64,000 nucleotides of DNA from Paenibacillus sp. TCA20 (GCF_000732325.1 NZ_BBIW01000003.1:310001-374000); one strand, 5' to 3'; shown: positions 34,315 to 46,508, counted from the first letter of the stretch. Notes: generated by a model from the letters alone, not told the origin. Translations and numbers: made by a program.

Positions 34315-35144
34315 TGATGCGAACCTTGAGTAAATCAATCCCCCATGTATTTCTGCTCAGCTACTTGCTTGTAATTCTATTTCCATTTCTATTTGTCATC
34401 TTCTCATCCGTCAAGAAGGATAACAATGCGATTGCGCTTAATCCGTTTGGCATCCCGCAAGAGTTTGCATTTGAAAATTATGTAGAAGCCTGGGTTAATG
34501 CCAAGATCGGAACGTACTTCTTTAACAGCTTATATATTTCAATCCTAGCCTCGGTGGTATCCATCTTGCTTGGCGCGATGTTTGCCTTTGCGGTAACAAG
34601 AATGAAGCATGGAAAATGGAACGCTGCCTTCTTCAGCCTGATCCTGGTCGGCATGCTCATTCCGAACAACTCCCTGATGCTGCCCATCTATCTGCTTGTC
34701 CGCAAGCTGGGTATCCTGGATACGCATCTCGCGCTCATCATTCCTTATATTGCAAATGCGCTTCCGTTTACGATTATTATACTGGCTGCTTTTATGCGTT
34801 CGCTCCCAAGTGAAATCGAGGAAGCTGCCGTTATGGACGGGTTGAGGGCACAGGGGATATTTGCTAGAATAGTGTTACCTCTAACCATTCCAGCGATCGT
34901 TACGGTATTTATCGTTAACTTTCTTGGCAACTGGAATGAATTTCTTCTAGCCAACTACTTTTTATCCACGGACACACTTCGTACCCTGCCTGTAGGAATG
35001 GTGCAGTTCAGAGATCAGTACCAGATGAACTACGCCCAGATGTCAGCGGGAATTGTCTACAGTGTCGTGCCGGTTATCATTATTTATTCCATTTTGCAAG
35101 AGCAGATCATTGAAGGTGTAACCGCAGGTAGCGTCAAAGGGTGA
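34314..35144 (+). CDS. sugar ABC transporter permease 2
   Basis: A 276-residue inner-membrane permease of the MalG/UgpE type, partner of the preceding one. The EAA loop is EIEEAAVMDGLRAQGIFARIVLPLTIPA near residue 180. The N-terminal and C-terminal membrane segments are well defined. Its start overlaps the previous stop by one base. The sensor kinase gene begins about 44 nt after its stop, which ties transport to regulation by this signalling pair. Confidence 0.92.
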   Translation: MMRTLSKSIPHVFLLSYLLVILFPFLFVIFSSVKKDNNAIALNPFGIPQEFAFENYVEAWVNAKIGTYFFNSLYISILASVVSILLGAMFAFAVTRMKHGKWNAAFFSLILVGMLIPNNSLMLPIYLLVRKLGILDTHLALIIPYIANALPFTIIILAAFMRSLPSEIEEAAVMDGLRAQGIFARIVLPLTIPAIVTVFIVNFLGNWNEFLLANYFLSTDTLRTLPVGMVQFRDQYQMNYAQMSAGIVYSVVPVIIIYSILQEQIIEGVTAGSVKG

Positions 35145-35187
35145 CGAGACTTACGCTTATGCTCTTCGACCGGGGAGAAATGCGTTC

Positions 35188-37008
35188 TTGAACTTGCGTA
35201 GCAAACTTGTCGTGGCGTTTCTGGCATTGATCATCATCCCGATGTGTGTCATGGGCTTCGGAACCTTTCTCGTGACATCGAGTACAATTGAGAAAAAATA
35301 CAGCGAGCAGGCTGAGTATGCGCTGAAGTCGATCAGCTACAGCATCGAAAGCGTGTTTCAGGAAATGAACAATGTAACAGACAATGGAATTGCTACGTCT
35401 GTGTTTCAGATGGCGCTTGAATCCGAGAAGCCCGTGAACCTTGGGGAGAGCGATCAGCTCTATCTGAATGCGAGTCAGCGGAATTTTCGCAGCATGCTCT
35501 ATAATTATCCCGCAATCAGCTATGCATTTCTCTATAATTTGGAGTATTCCGCCAGGGAGAGGATTGTCTCTATTTTTACGAAGGAAGACTTCAAGGCACT
35601 GCCTTTCGGGGAGTTTACCAACCATCCGCTCTACAATCAAGTGAAAGAGTTAAATGGTGTGCCTCTGTGGATTGCTCCGCTGGAGCATCCGGAATTCACG
35701 GGCTATGAGCCTGTATTTACTCAAATCAGGCTTGTAAAAGAGCTGAGTTTTTTCCAGAACATTGGTGTTCTGGTCGTGCAGATCAAGAATTGGGAAATTG
35801 ACCGGATCTTCCGTAATCTCAGCATGAGCGGGAATCAGGATACGGAATTCATGATGGTGAACCAAGACGGGCTCGTTGTATATGACCCTTCCGGTTTTTA
35901 TATTGGACGATACATGTCGGAGCTGATGAGCGAGACCTTTGCAGGCGGGGACGGATATCGCAGCAGCAGGCTGAATTTCGATGGAACAGAGAGCATCCTG
36001 TCTCAATACCAGATGAAGGGATATCCATGGCAGCTTGTCTCTGTAACTGAATGGAACTCCTTGGCGAAAGAAACGAATCAGCTGGTCAGCTGGTATGTGA
36101 TTATTATTATATGCTGTCTATTTGCCGCCCTTATGTTCAATGTCTTTTTTATGAATCGGATTACCGGAACGATTGCAGTCCTTGTACGCTTTATGCGCAG
36201 AGTTGAAGATGGGGATTTGAGTGCAAGGATTGAGGGCAAAGGCTACGACGAGCTCCAGCTGCTGGCACAAGGCATCAATGATCTTATGGACAAAATCAGC
36301 AGCTTGTTCCGCAGAGTCAAGGCCGAGCAGATGCAGAAGACAAGAGCCGAGCTCCGGGTGCTGCAGGCCCAGATCAAGCCGCACTTCTTGTTCAATACAC
36401 TAGAGTCCATTAATGGACTTGCGCTTCGCGGGGAACGAAGGAAGGTCAGCGAGATGGTGAACAGGCTGGCTAGCATTTTACGTATCAGCATTCAGGATGT
36501 GGAAGAAATTCCGATCAAGGAGGAAGTGAAGCATCTCGAGAACTACTTGGCGATTCAACAATACAGGTTTGCTGAGCTGTTTGAATATGAGATTGATATT
36601 CCTGAGAAGCTTGAATCCTTTCCTATTCTTAAGCTTACCCTGCAGCCCCTTGTCGAGAATAGCATTCAGCATGGGTTTGAAGGAATTGATTACGTTGGAT
36701 TCATCCGGGTAACAGCATGGGAAGATATGGGAAGAGTTGTGCTTGAAGTGCAGGATAATGGAATCGGGATGGCTAACACCGTCCTTGAACGGTTCGAATA
36801 CATGGCGAAGACGACGGAAATGGAGGATGAACCGATATCACCGGCCATGTCTGAACGTCGTGGTCTTGGAGTGCGGAGTGTAGCCGACCGAATTCGCATT
36901 CAATATGGAGAACATTACGGTATATTTATCTGTTCTGCGAGTGGGGCAGGAACGACAATCCGGTGTGTGCTGCCCAAAAACGATTGGGGGGATTCGTCTT
37001 GGAATTGA
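35188..37008 (+). CDS. sensor histidine kinase, YesM-like
   Basis: A 606-residue membrane kinase. One membrane segment lies near residues 10-30 and a second near 297-318, with an extracellular sensory domain of about 260 residues between them. A HAMP domain follows, then the His_kinase domain with phospho-acceptor His near 398 in IKPHFLFNTLESI. The HATPase part has LVENSIQHG and DNGIGM. The YesM type lacks the usual dimerisation helix pair. TTG at 35188 is chosen because GGGGAG lies ten bases upstream. Its end overlaps the response regulator start by 10 nt. It probably senses the sugar imported by the upstream transporter. Confidence 0.92.
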   Translation: MNLRSKLVVAFLALIIIPMCVMGFGTFLVTSSTIEKKYSEQAEYALKSISYSIESVFQEMNNVTDNGIATSVFQMALESEKPVNLGESDQLYLNASQRNFRSMLYNYPAISYAFLYNLEYSARERIVSIFTKEDFKALPFGEFTNHPLYNQVKELNGVPLWIAPLEHPEFTGYEPVFTQIRLVKELSFFQNIGVLVVQIKNWEIDRIFRNLSMSGNQDTEFMMVNQDGLVVYDPSGFYIGRYMSELMSETFAGGDGYRSSRLNFDGTESILSQYQMKGYPWQLVSVTEWNSLAKETNQLVSWYVIIIICCLFAALMFNVFFMNRITGTIAVLVRFMRRVEDGDLSARIEGKGYDELQLLAQGINDLMDKISSLFRRVKAEQMQKTRAELRVLQAQIKPHFLFNTLESINGLALRGERRKVSEMVNRLASILRISIQDVEEIPIKEEVKHLENYLAIQQYRFAELFEYEIDIPEKLESFPILKLTLQPLVENSIQHGFEGIDYVGFIRVTAWEDMGRVVLEVQDNGIGMANTVLERFEYMAKTTEMEDEPISPAMSERRGLGVRSVADRIRIQYGEHYGIFICSASGAGTTIRCVLPKNDWGDSSWN

Positions 37009-38591
37009 GTGCGCTGCTAATTGATGATGAACAGCCTATACTTGATAACTTGAAGGAGTTTATTGATTGGGAATCGCTCGGAATCAAGGTGGCTGGAGCT
37101 GCCCGTACCGGAAATGAAGCGTTAGAGCTGAGTACCCATGTTCAGCCTGATCTCATATTATGTGATATTCGAATGCCTGTCATGGACGGACTAACATTCA
37201 TTGAACAGTATCGGATAAGAGGCGGGAAAGCAGAGATTCTGCTGCTTACCGGCTACCAGGAGTTTGAATATGCGAGACTTGCATTGCAGCAAGGCGTTCG
37301 TGAATACATATGCAAGCCGATCGATTATTTTGAGCTGGAGTCAACCATTGGCGCACTTGCAGTCCGTATCCGCAATAAGAAGCAGCAGGAGCAGCAGGGC
37401 ACGGTGCGAGAGCTGTATATGAGCAAGTGGATTCGTCGAAAATGGCTGCAGGAAGTATTGCTTGGTGAATCCCATAGTCCCAATCCATGTGAAGATGTGA
37501 AGTCAACCGCAGGTGGAAGTCGTTATACACTCATCTTGCTCGTTGCACAGGATTATTTCCTCAATTCCTTGTTATGGTCAGAAGAAGAGCGTAAGCATTG
37601 GCATGAGTTGGTTGGTGCAGTAATCGACGATCATTTGGCGGCTTCAACGCCAGCAGGAGAAGTAATCCAGACGCGGGATGGAGAATGGTGTATTGTTATT
37701 GAACATGATTCCTCCTTGTCTGAGTCTACTTCCCGTGTCCCTGATCCTGACTTACTCGAAGAGCTGGAACGTAGGTTTACAGATGCATCTGGCATGGCTG
37801 CAGAATTGTATGCTTCCGGCAAGAAGGTCTTTGATTACATGCTGGCCGAAGAATATAGAGATGCCCAGCGGGCGCTGATGATGTCTGAGCATTCAGGCAC
37901 AAGGATTGCAAATATTGATGAGCAGGAGTCAGGCGAAGAGCTTGAATGGATGTCTCGTGTATGGTCGGATCGGTTGACCCTGGCGGTGAGGCAAAAAAAT
38001 AAAAATGAGGTTACATCGGTGCTGAAGCAAATTTACAGCTTGATGTGCACCGACAAAGGGAGTAACAACGGCAAGGCCATCAAGTATTTCCATTACATTG
38101 TTGTTCTCATGCTCCGTGATATGCACGAAATGAAGCTGCTGAAGACAGAAGCAGAAGAACGGATCTGGAATGTGATGTTACAAACGCTTACACTCCGGGA
38201 ATATTTTGAGCTGTCACTTACCTTGGCAGAAGCTTGTGCAAGCGAGCTGCCGAGGCGCACGGCAGGAGAGCTGGTGGCTACCGCAAGGGATTATATCGCG
38301 GCAAGGCTGGATAAAGATCTGGGTATTGAAGAGATGGCAGACCAGCTTGGGATCTGTTCAAGCTACTTCTGCCAGCTATTCAAGAGCCATTTTGGTGTCA
38401 CTTTTGTTGAATATGTAACGAGAGAAAGGATGGAGTCTGCGAAAGCCATGCTCACCGGAACAGATCGGAGCATCGCTTCGATTGGAGCTGCCGTGGGGTA
38501 TCGGGAACGGAGATATTTCTCAAAAGTATTTCATAAGTATTATGGAATGAAGCCTTCTGAATTTCGTGAGATGGCAGCCAAGACAAACTGA
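36999..38591 (+). CDS. response regulator, YesN-like (AraC type)
   Basis: A 530-residue regulator. The receiver domain is at the N-terminus with acidic pocket IDDEQP and phospho-acceptor Asp near residue 55 in LILCDIRMPVMDG, plus the conserved Lys in YICKPID. A long middle segment of unknown fold follows. The C-terminal 100 residues are an AraC HTH (GIEEMADQLGICSSYFCQLFKSHFG, and the signature SIASIGAAVGYRERRYFSKVFHK). TTG at 36999 is preferred because GGGGGGA lies a few bases upstream and the receiver begins right after it. It is cotranscribed with the kinase and probably activates the transporter operon. Confidence 0.92.
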   Translation: MELSALLIDDEQPILDNLKEFIDWESLGIKVAGAARTGNEALELSTHVQPDLILCDIRMPVMDGLTFIEQYRIRGGKAEILLLTGYQEFEYARLALQQGVREYICKPIDYFELESTIGALAVRIRNKKQQEQQGTVRELYMSKWIRRKWLQEVLLGESHSPNPCEDVKSTAGGSRYTLILLVAQDYFLNSLLWSEEERKHWHELVGAVIDDHLAASTPAGEVIQTRDGEWCIVIEHDSSLSESTSRVPDPDLLEELERRFTDASGMAAELYASGKKVFDYMLAEEYRDAQRALMMSEHSGTRIANIDEQESGEELEWMSRVWSDRLTLAVRQKNKNEVTSVLKQIYSLMCTDKGSNNGKAIKYFHYIVVLMLRDMHEMKLLKTEAEERIWNVMLQTLTLREYFELSLTLAEACASELPRRTAGELVATARDYIAARLDKDLGIEEMADQLGICSSYFCQLFKSHFGVTFVEYVTRERMESAKAMLTGTDRSIASIGAAVGYRERRYFSKVFHKYYGMKPSEFREMAAKTN

Positions 38592-38759
38592 ACTCTTCCA
38601 AATCATAAGTAAATGGCGACATAAGAGCAGCGTTTCCGACTTAGGGGATGTTGCTTTTTGTCATTTTTTAGAATGTGTAGAGCAACTTTTTCAGTATAAC
38701 TGCGTCTAATAATGAGACATGCATCGTGATACAACTAAGTGATTAGAAGGAGTCGAGGA

Positions 38760-41060
38760 ATGAATTTCAAGAAATTATCTATTCTCACCGTCTTTGCCGT
38801 TTCACAGGTACTGATGGCTTTTCCAGTGAGTGCACAATCAGACACAGCAGAAGTTCAGCAGGGACAAGCACTTGATCAACAAGCAGCAAGTGTGCAAGAA
38901 ACCCTGTCCCAAGATGTTAAGAATGACGAGAGTACTTCACACACCAATAACGAAGTGAAGCAGGACACAGAAGCCGCAGAAGGATCCGTAAGCGGAGCTC
39001 AGGACATATCTGATGAAGCAGAGCTTCCAGATGATTCTCAAAGTGATGAATCCTCTGAGAAAGACCAGGCTTCACTTCCCGAAGAGGATTCTATAGAGTC
39101 GGATGCTGTAGAGCAGCAGCCGGTTTCACAGCAAACTGCTCAGGAGACAAGCTCGGTCAAGGCAAATACAGCAGCGAATACAGCTGTCAGCGCGAGCCAG
39201 CTGATCTTATTTTATAATAGCAGCAAGATGATTCAGGACGGTGTTACTTACTACGCTCCACAGCCGATGGTTGTGAAGAGCGGTGTTTCCTATGTGCCTA
39301 TTCGCGCATTGGTTGATCGAGTCGGATACAAGGTATCATACAATTACAGCACCAAGGAAACGCTGATCATCCAGGGCAGCAACGAACTTCGCTTCAAAAC
39401 GAACAGCAGCAGCTATACGGTTAACGGCGTTTCGAAGAGCATGAAGGGCGCTTCCTATCAGACGAACAATACATTTATGGTACCGCTGACATCCATTACC
39501 CAAGCACTTGGCATAACCTACAGTGTGGATAACATCAATAAACGGATTATTCTGAACCTGTCGAGTAAGCCGCTTGCTAAATTCAGCATTCAGCCGAGCA
39601 AGGTGTACGCAGGAGATCAGGTAACTTATGTAACAGCTCCTTATTCTCCGAAAGGTCTTGCGATCATTAATGAACGCTGGGAAGGCAGACAGGATGTATT
39701 TGAATCAGAAGGGAACTATACGGTCAGCTATTATGTTCAGGATTCAAGCGGTACATGGAGTGATGCCTATACCGTTACCATTAATGTAGAACGGCCGAAT
39801 CAGCCGCCGATTCCGATGTTTACAACAGATAAAGAAGAATATAAGATGGGCGAGCTGATTACGTACAAGGACGAGAGTACAGATGACGAGTATATAGTAG
39901 ATACACAGTGGGACAATAATGCAGCAGCGTTTTTCACACCTGGACCCAAGACGATTCGATTAACGGTTACTGATAATAAAGGGGCAAGCCGGACTTACGA
40001 AAAAACGATTATTATCACAAACGAAACGTTGTACACGCTCAATGAGTTTAATCGTCTCTTTACACCGGTTGGGGAGGAATTTGCCTTTGACGGTTCGATT
40101 GTCCCGACCTGGGATAAAGTGAGTTATACGTACACGGATCAACCAGGCACACTGATACGAAGCAATAGTCCTGAAACGGTAACCCGTGAAGGGATTCTAT
40201 ATCAGGATCGTGCCGTCGGCAACACGAGATTTTTGCTTCACCATCTCAATAACACCGGCAAAAAAGTGAAGATGTACGTGGTCGCAACGAACAACAACTC
40301 GGCTACAGCTACACTTCGCACAGAGAATCTAGGCTTCGCAGGTCCGACCAACATTGCACAGGCTGCAGGCAAAAAAGCGGTGCAAAGATATTTTGAAACG
40401 ATGCAGGATGGTTCAAAGTGGTCGACTACTCAGCTGAAGCCGGGAGAGAGCAAGCTGATCCTTACCGATCTGAGCATGTCGAGTCTTGGCCAGAGTCAAA
40501 TTATTTCACTGTATTCTGATGTTTACAGCAATTATCCAATTGACTACAAAGTCATTATGATTGATGAGAAGCTGGATCCGCTGTCTGCAGTGAAGAAGCT
40601 GCCGGTTCTTGATCGGGATGGTGTTCATAACCGCGGAACTTATGATAATCCAACTCGCATCATCAGATACAGCGAGACAATTGGCGAGAAGTCACAGCGG
40701 CTTGTGATTGGGGATAACAAGGATGACCCGAACGTGGCCGGCGTGGATCCGATGGTAGGGGTAACAGCCTCCAACTCGGGTAACTTCGGTGTCCTGTACA
40801 AGATCACACTGGACTCCGTAGCTCCTAATACACTGATCTCCTTTAATCCTCGCGGAGGAACCTATTCGGGCTATGCGATGGTGAATGGAATGCTCATACC
40901 TCTGGCGAAGAGTGGAGGAGTAAGTGCTCCGAATGAGCAGGTTGTATTATACCGAACAGGCAGCTATGAGCAAAAGGTCGAAATCTGGTTCACTGCTGCG
41001 CCGGCAAGCAGTCTTCCAATCAATCTGTTGTTTACGGCATTGCCGCAAATAGAGGAGTAA
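38760..41060 (+). CDS. secreted protein with copper-amine-oxidase N-domain and PKD-like domain
   Basis: A 766-residue secreted protein. Residues 1-27 are a signal peptide (LTVFAVSQVLMAFPVSA). Residues about 30-145 are an acidic, Ser/Gln-rich low-complexity stretch. Residues 145-265 form a copper amine oxidase N-terminal-like domain (PMVVKSGVSYVPIRALVDRVG, and a repeat of the STKETLIIQGSNEL pattern). A PKD-like region (about 275-430) and a C-terminal beta-rich region of unknown fold follow. No catalytic oxidase domain is present, so a cell-surface structural or binding role is likely. ATG at 38760 follows AAGGAG. Such proteins are frequent in Paenibacillus. Confidence 0.8.
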   Translation: MNFKKLSILTVFAVSQVLMAFPVSAQSDTAEVQQGQALDQQAASVQETLSQDVKNDESTSHTNNEVKQDTEAAEGSVSGAQDISDEAELPDDSQSDESSEKDQASLPEEDSIESDAVEQQPVSQQTAQETSSVKANTAANTAVSASQLILFYNSSKMIQDGVTYYAPQPMVVKSGVSYVPIRALVDRVGYKVSYNYSTKETLIIQGSNELRFKTNSSSYTVNGVSKSMKGASYQTNNTFMVPLTSITQALGITYSVDNINKRIILNLSSKPLAKFSIQPSKVYAGDQVTYVTAPYSPKGLAIINERWEGRQDVFESEGNYTVSYYVQDSSGTWSDAYTVTINVERPNQPPIPMFTTDKEEYKMGELITYKDESTDDEYIVDTQWDNNAAAFFTPGPKTIRLTVTDNKGASRTYEKTIIITNETLYTLNEFNRLFTPVGEEFAFDGSIVPTWDKVSYTYTDQPGTLIRSNSPETVTREGILYQDRAVGNTRFLLHHLNNTGKKVKMYVVATNNNSATATLRTENLGFAGPTNIAQAAGKKAVQRYFETMQDGSKWSTTQLKPGESKLILTDLSMSSLGQSQIISLYSDVYSNYPIDYKVIMIDEKLDPLSAVKKLPVLDRDGVHNRGTYDNPTRIIRYSETIGEKSQRLVIGDNKDDPNVAGVDPMVGVTASNSGNFGVLYKITLDSVAPNTLISFNPRGGTYSGYAMVNGMLIPLAKSGGVSAPNEQVVLYRTGSYEQKVEIWFTAAPASSLPINLLFTALPQIEE

Positions 41061-41077
41061 GAATTCATTCATACAAG

Positions 41078-41107
41078 AAAAGAGCTCTACATCAGAGTTC
41101 TTTTTTT
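41078..41107 (+). terminator. terminator after the CuAO-N/PKD protein gene
   Basis: AAAGAGCTCT pairs with AGAGTTCTTT (one G-U) around an ACATC-type loop and runs into seven T. Confidence 0.82.
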
Positions 41108-41222
41108 GTTACGTTTGTGTCGAATACGAATCAATGTACTATACGTGTTCGTTGACGTGACTCTTGATTTCAGGCATTATAAGGGTATGACACAAATAGG
41201 TATGACAGGAGGGTTAAGAGTC

Positions 41223-41684
41223 ATGCTGTCCACGGATCAAATTATTGAAGCTATGTCCGGTCAAGGACTTCGAATTACAGATCAGCGCAAGACGCTGGCA
41301 AGGCTTTTTGCCGAATCAGAAGGTTATTTGTCACCAAAAGACGTTTATGAATATATGGGCAAATCATACAGCGGACTAAGCTTTGATACGGTCTATCGCA
41401 ACTTGAGAGTCATGCAGGAGCTCGGCGTACTGGAGCAGGTTATTTTTGAAGACGGGGTTAAATTCAAAGCTTCATGCAGCAGCGGTCATCACCATCATCA
41501 TTTGATATGTCTGAACTGCCAGAAGACACTGCCGATCGAGTTTTGCCCGATGAATCTTACAGACACGCCGGATCAATTTCAAGTTGTTGAACACAAGTTT
41601 GAAATTTTTGGATATTGCAGAGAATGTCAGACTGAAGGCAAAGGCTATAAGAGTACGAAGAAGCCTGCTTCCAAAGGTCATTAA
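41223..41684 (+). CDS. zur: Fur-family regulator, probable zinc regulator Zur
   Basis: A 153-residue metal-dependent repressor of the Fur family. The HTH region includes [32 protein letters not shown]. The regulatory metal site is seen in [12 protein letters not shown] and a second structural zinc pair in GYCRECQ. The Zur assignment rests on the adjacent yidD gene, the nearby znuACB operon with a Zur-box-like site, and the Cys pairs. Fur or PerR cannot be excluded by sequence alone. ATG at 41223 follows AGGAGGG. A 39-residue upstream extension is unsupported. yidD starts 3 nt after its stop. Confidence 0.85.
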   Translation: MLSTDQIIEAMSGQGLRITDQRKTLARLFAESEGYLSPKDVYEYMGKSYSGLSFDTVYRNLRVMQELGVLEQVIFEDGVKFKASCSSGHHHHHLICLNCQKTLPIEFCPMNLTDTPDQFQVVEHKFEIFGYCRECQTEGKGYKSTKKPASKGH

Positions 41685-41686
41685 TA

Positions 41687-41938
41687 ATGAAGCCTGCTAG
41701 ATTCATCGCGAAGGCTCCGGTTCAGTTCTATCGCAAATTCATCTCACCACTGACGCCGCCCAGCTGTCGTTTTTATCCGACCTGTTCTGCTTATGCACTC
41801 GAAGCCATTGAGGTGCACGGTGCAGTGAAGGGATCACTCCTTGCGGCGAAACGGATAGCGAAGTGTCATCCTTTACACCCGGGGGGAGTGGACCTCGTCC
41901 CTCCCAAGAAGGGCAGTGAAGGAAATACGCCTTCATAG
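41687..41938 (+). CDS. yidD: membrane protein insertion efficiency factor YidD
   Basis: An 83-residue YidD (haemolysin family) protein: the conserved core [31 protein letters not shown] has the CxxxPxCSxY-type motif with two cysteines, and [14 protein letters not shown] near the end. It is peripheral to the membrane and helps insert membrane proteins with YidC. It starts 3 nt after the zur stop, so it is translationally coupled to it. Such pairing of zur and yidD is a point to check in relatives. The C-terminal tail after VDLVP is non-conserved. Confidence 0.93.
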   Translation: MKPARFIAKAPVQFYRKFISPLTPPSCRFYPTCSAYALEAIEVHGAVKGSLLAAKRIAKCHPLHPGGVDLVPPKKGSEGNTPS

Positions 41939-41949
41939 GCTGCGGAACC

Positions 41950-41978
41950 TTGACATTGATGCTGCCGTTTTGTATGAT
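41950..41978 (+). promoter_or_regulatory. sigma-A promoter of metG
   Basis: TTGACA (41950-41955) and TATGAT (41973-41978) are separated by 17 bases. Transcription would start near 41985, just before the T-box leader. Confidence 0.85.
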
Positions 41979-42019
41979 TTTTCTGAATAAGCTCAATATT
42001 ATAGATGTACGCATATTTT

Positions 42020-44378
<2,359 letters not shown>

Positions 44379-44454
44379 CCCCCTTTTTAATGAGTTATGA
44401 AATGGGTGCATCCTGCACATAATCTTAAAAAGAGGATTTTAAGCTTATACAATG

Positions 44455-44488
44455 AAGAGCGTTCCTTTTAGGGAACGCTCTTTTTTTC
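44455..44488 (+). terminator. terminator of metG
   Basis: AAGAGCGTTCC pairs with GGAACGCTCTT and is followed by seven T. A short GTGCA/TGCAC hairpin lies upstream at about 44406-44418. Confidence 0.9.
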
Positions 44489-44499
44489 AGTAAATAGTA

Positions 44500-44551
44500 T
44501 TGACAATCTTGGGAGGGATGCTATACTACTATTTGCTAGTAATCATTACGA
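44500..44551 (+). promoter_or_regulatory. znuACB promoter with Zur-box-like operator
   Basis: TTGACA (44500-44505) and TATACT (44522-44527) with a 16-bp spacer form a good sigma-A promoter. TAGTAATCATTACGA (44537-44551) just downstream differs at one base from the Zur consensus TCGTAATNATTACGA I recall for Bacillus. It would overlap the start of transcription, a position for repression by zinc-bound Zur. A nearby TTACGATTACG forms a partial second half-site. Confidence 0.8.
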
Positions 44552-44579
44552 TTACGATTAAATAGATGCGGAGGTCATT

Positions 44580-45680
44580 ATGAAATATAGTTTGACTGGA
44601 AAAAAAGTGCGGAATATGGCCGGGGGAGTATTACTTAGCGCTATCATGTTATTTACAGCCGCTTGTGGCAATGATTCAAACGGCAGCTCTCAAGGGCAGA
44701 TTGAGGAAGATAAGTTCAACGTCGTTACGAGTTTTTATCCAATATATGAATTTGCTAAGACGATAGGCGGGGAAGATGCGAATGTAATCAATTTGCAGCC
44801 AGCAGGAGTAGATCCTCATAGCTGGACTCCACGCAGTCAGGATATCGTCAATACATCCAATGCAGGACTGTTTCTGTACAATGGTGCAGGACTTGAAGGA
44901 TGGGTACCCAACTTCTTGAAGGGACTCGACAGCGATTCTAATGTGAAATCTGTAGAAGTAAGCGAAGGGATCGAGCTGATCGATTCAGAAGGTCATACCC
45001 ATGATCATGCAGCAGAGGAAGCTGCTGATGAGCATGCCCATGAAGGCGAGGAGCACGCTCATGAAGAAGAGCATGCACATGAAGGTGAAGAATCTCATGA
45101 AGAGGAGCACGCTCATGAAGAAGAAGCTCCAGCTTCAGATGATGGTCATAATCATGGTTCCACCGATCCTCATACTTGGATAAGCCCCAAATCAGCTCTG
45201 ATCATGGCAGAAAATATTAAGGACAGCCTAGTTGAAGCAGATCCTGAGCACCAAGCAGGTTATGAAGAACGCTATGAGGGTCTTAAACAGGAGCTAGAGG
45301 ATCTGGATGCCAAATTTACAGAGGAGCTCGCAAAAGTACCCAATAAAGAGATTGTAGTATCTCATCAAGCATTTGGTTATCTTGCACGAGATTACGGACT
45401 GACTCAGCATTCGATCATGGGGTTATCTCCTGATGCAGAGCCAACGGGACAGGACATTGTGAAGCTAGCTAATCTCGTTGAAGAAGAAGGAATTAAATAT
45501 ATCTTTTTTGAAGAGCTGGTATCGGATAAGCTGGCCAAGACACTTGCTTCAGAAGCGGGTGTACAAACGATGGTACTCAATCCGGTTGAAGGATTGACTG
45601 AAGAGCAGCTGCAGAACGGAGAAACTTATTTTACTCAAATGGAGAAAAATTTACAAAATTTAATCACCGCTTTAAAATAA
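44580..45680 (+). CDS. znuA: zinc-binding lipoprotein of the metal ABC transporter
   Basis: Captures zinc outside the membrane. A 366-residue lipoprotein with signal peptide and lipobox (LFTAACGN, Cys about 29). It has a cluster A-1 fold: VTSFYPIYEFAKTIGG, PAGVDPHSWTPRSQDI (metal-binding His), a highly acidic and His-rich loop (about residues 140-200) and the second metal-binding His/Glu residues in VVSHQAFGYLARDYGL. The repeated HAHEGEE-like His loop is characteristic of ZnuA and may act as a zinc reservoir. It is the first gene after the Zur-box promoter. Confidence 0.94.
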   Translation: MKYSLTGKKVRNMAGGVLLSAIMLFTAACGNDSNGSSQGQIEEDKFNVVTSFYPIYEFAKTIGGEDANVINLQPAGVDPHSWTPRSQDIVNTSNAGLFLYNGAGLEGWVPNFLKGLDSDSNVKSVEVSEGIELIDSEGHTHDHAAEEAADEHAHEGEEHAHEEEHAHEGEESHEEEHAHEEEAPASDDGHNHGSTDPHTWISPKSALIMAENIKDSLVEADPEHQAGYEERYEGLKQELEDLDAKFTEELAKVPNKEIVVSHQAFGYLARDYGLTQHSIMGLSPDAEPTGQDIVKLANLVEEEGIKYIFFEELVSDKLAKTLASEAGVQTMVLNPVEGLTEEQLQNGETYFTQMEKNLQNLITALK

Positions 45681-45737
45681 GCGAAGATAATGCTAGGATG
45701 ATAATAGATTGAACTTGAAATAAAGGATGGAACGTCG

Positions 45738-46487
45738 ATGCAACCAGCTACAGCACTATGCCATGATCCAGTCCTTGAGCTTAACAATCTATGTTTTTCT
45801 TACGGTGAACAACAGGTAATTAAGGATCTGAATCTTACCGTGAAAGAACGAGATTTCGTAGGAGTGATTGGTTCGAATGGAGCGGGAAAAACGACGCTGA
45901 TGCGAATGCTTGTTGGACTGCTGCCCCAAGGATCCGGTGATATTCGGATGTTTGGTACACCGATCGCCAAATTTAAGGACTGGGAACGAATTGGATATGT
46001 ACCGCAAAAAAATGCCTTTAATCCACTGTTTCCGGCTACAGTAAGAGAAGTCGTACAGTCTGGGCTGTACAACAACAAAAACATATTCCGCAGATTGAGT
46101 CAGAAGCATAAGCAGCAATGCGATGATGCGCTTGAAGTCATGCGGATTCAGGATTTGGCTGATAAGAGAATTGGCCAATTGTCTGGCGGTCAACAGCAGC
46201 GTACTTTTTTGGCCCGGGCGCTCATTAACCGTCCAGATTTGCTCATTCTTGATGAACCTACAGTAGGTATTGATGCGGAGACGCAGGCAAGCTTCTTCGA
46301 GCTGATCACGCATATGCATCAGCATCATCATATGACCTTCTTAATGGTATCGCATGATATCGATATGATTGAAGGTTATCTCGGAAGTGAGCCGGATCAG
46401 CAGAACGGCAAGATCAAGTTCTATGTTCGCCATTCACATGATCTGGAGAACTGTGCTCAGACTGATTTACAGCATACATTGTTATAA
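45738..46487 (+). CDS. znuC: zinc ABC transporter ATP-binding protein
   Basis: The 249-residue ATPase of the zinc transporter, with Walker A GSNGAGKTT, signature LSGGQQQR, and Walker B LLILDEPTVGID, then the H-loop MVSHDIDMI. The C-terminal residues contain His- and Cys-containing sequence (VRHSHDLENCAQ). AAAGGATGG precedes the ATG. The gap from znuA is 57 nt and the gap to znuB 21 nt, consistent with one operon controlled by the upstream Zur site. Confidence 0.94.
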   Translation: MQPATALCHDPVLELNNLCFSYGEQQVIKDLNLTVKERDFVGVIGSNGAGKTTLMRMLVGLLPQGSGDIRMFGTPIAKFKDWERIGYVPQKNAFNPLFPATVREVVQSGLYNNKNIFRRLSQKHKQQCDDALEVMRIQDLADKRIGQLSGGQQQRTFLARALINRPDLLILDEPTVGIDAETQASFFELITHMHQHHHMTFLMVSHDIDMIEGYLGSEPDQQNGKIKFYVRHSHDLENCAQTDLQHTLL

Positions 46488-46508
46488 GGGCCGAAGGAGT
46501 CGTGGAAA

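Noticed and set aside
45001..45183. Alternative frame inside the znuA His-rich loop
   Set aside because: It results from the repetitive codons of the His/Glu loop and has no ribosome site.
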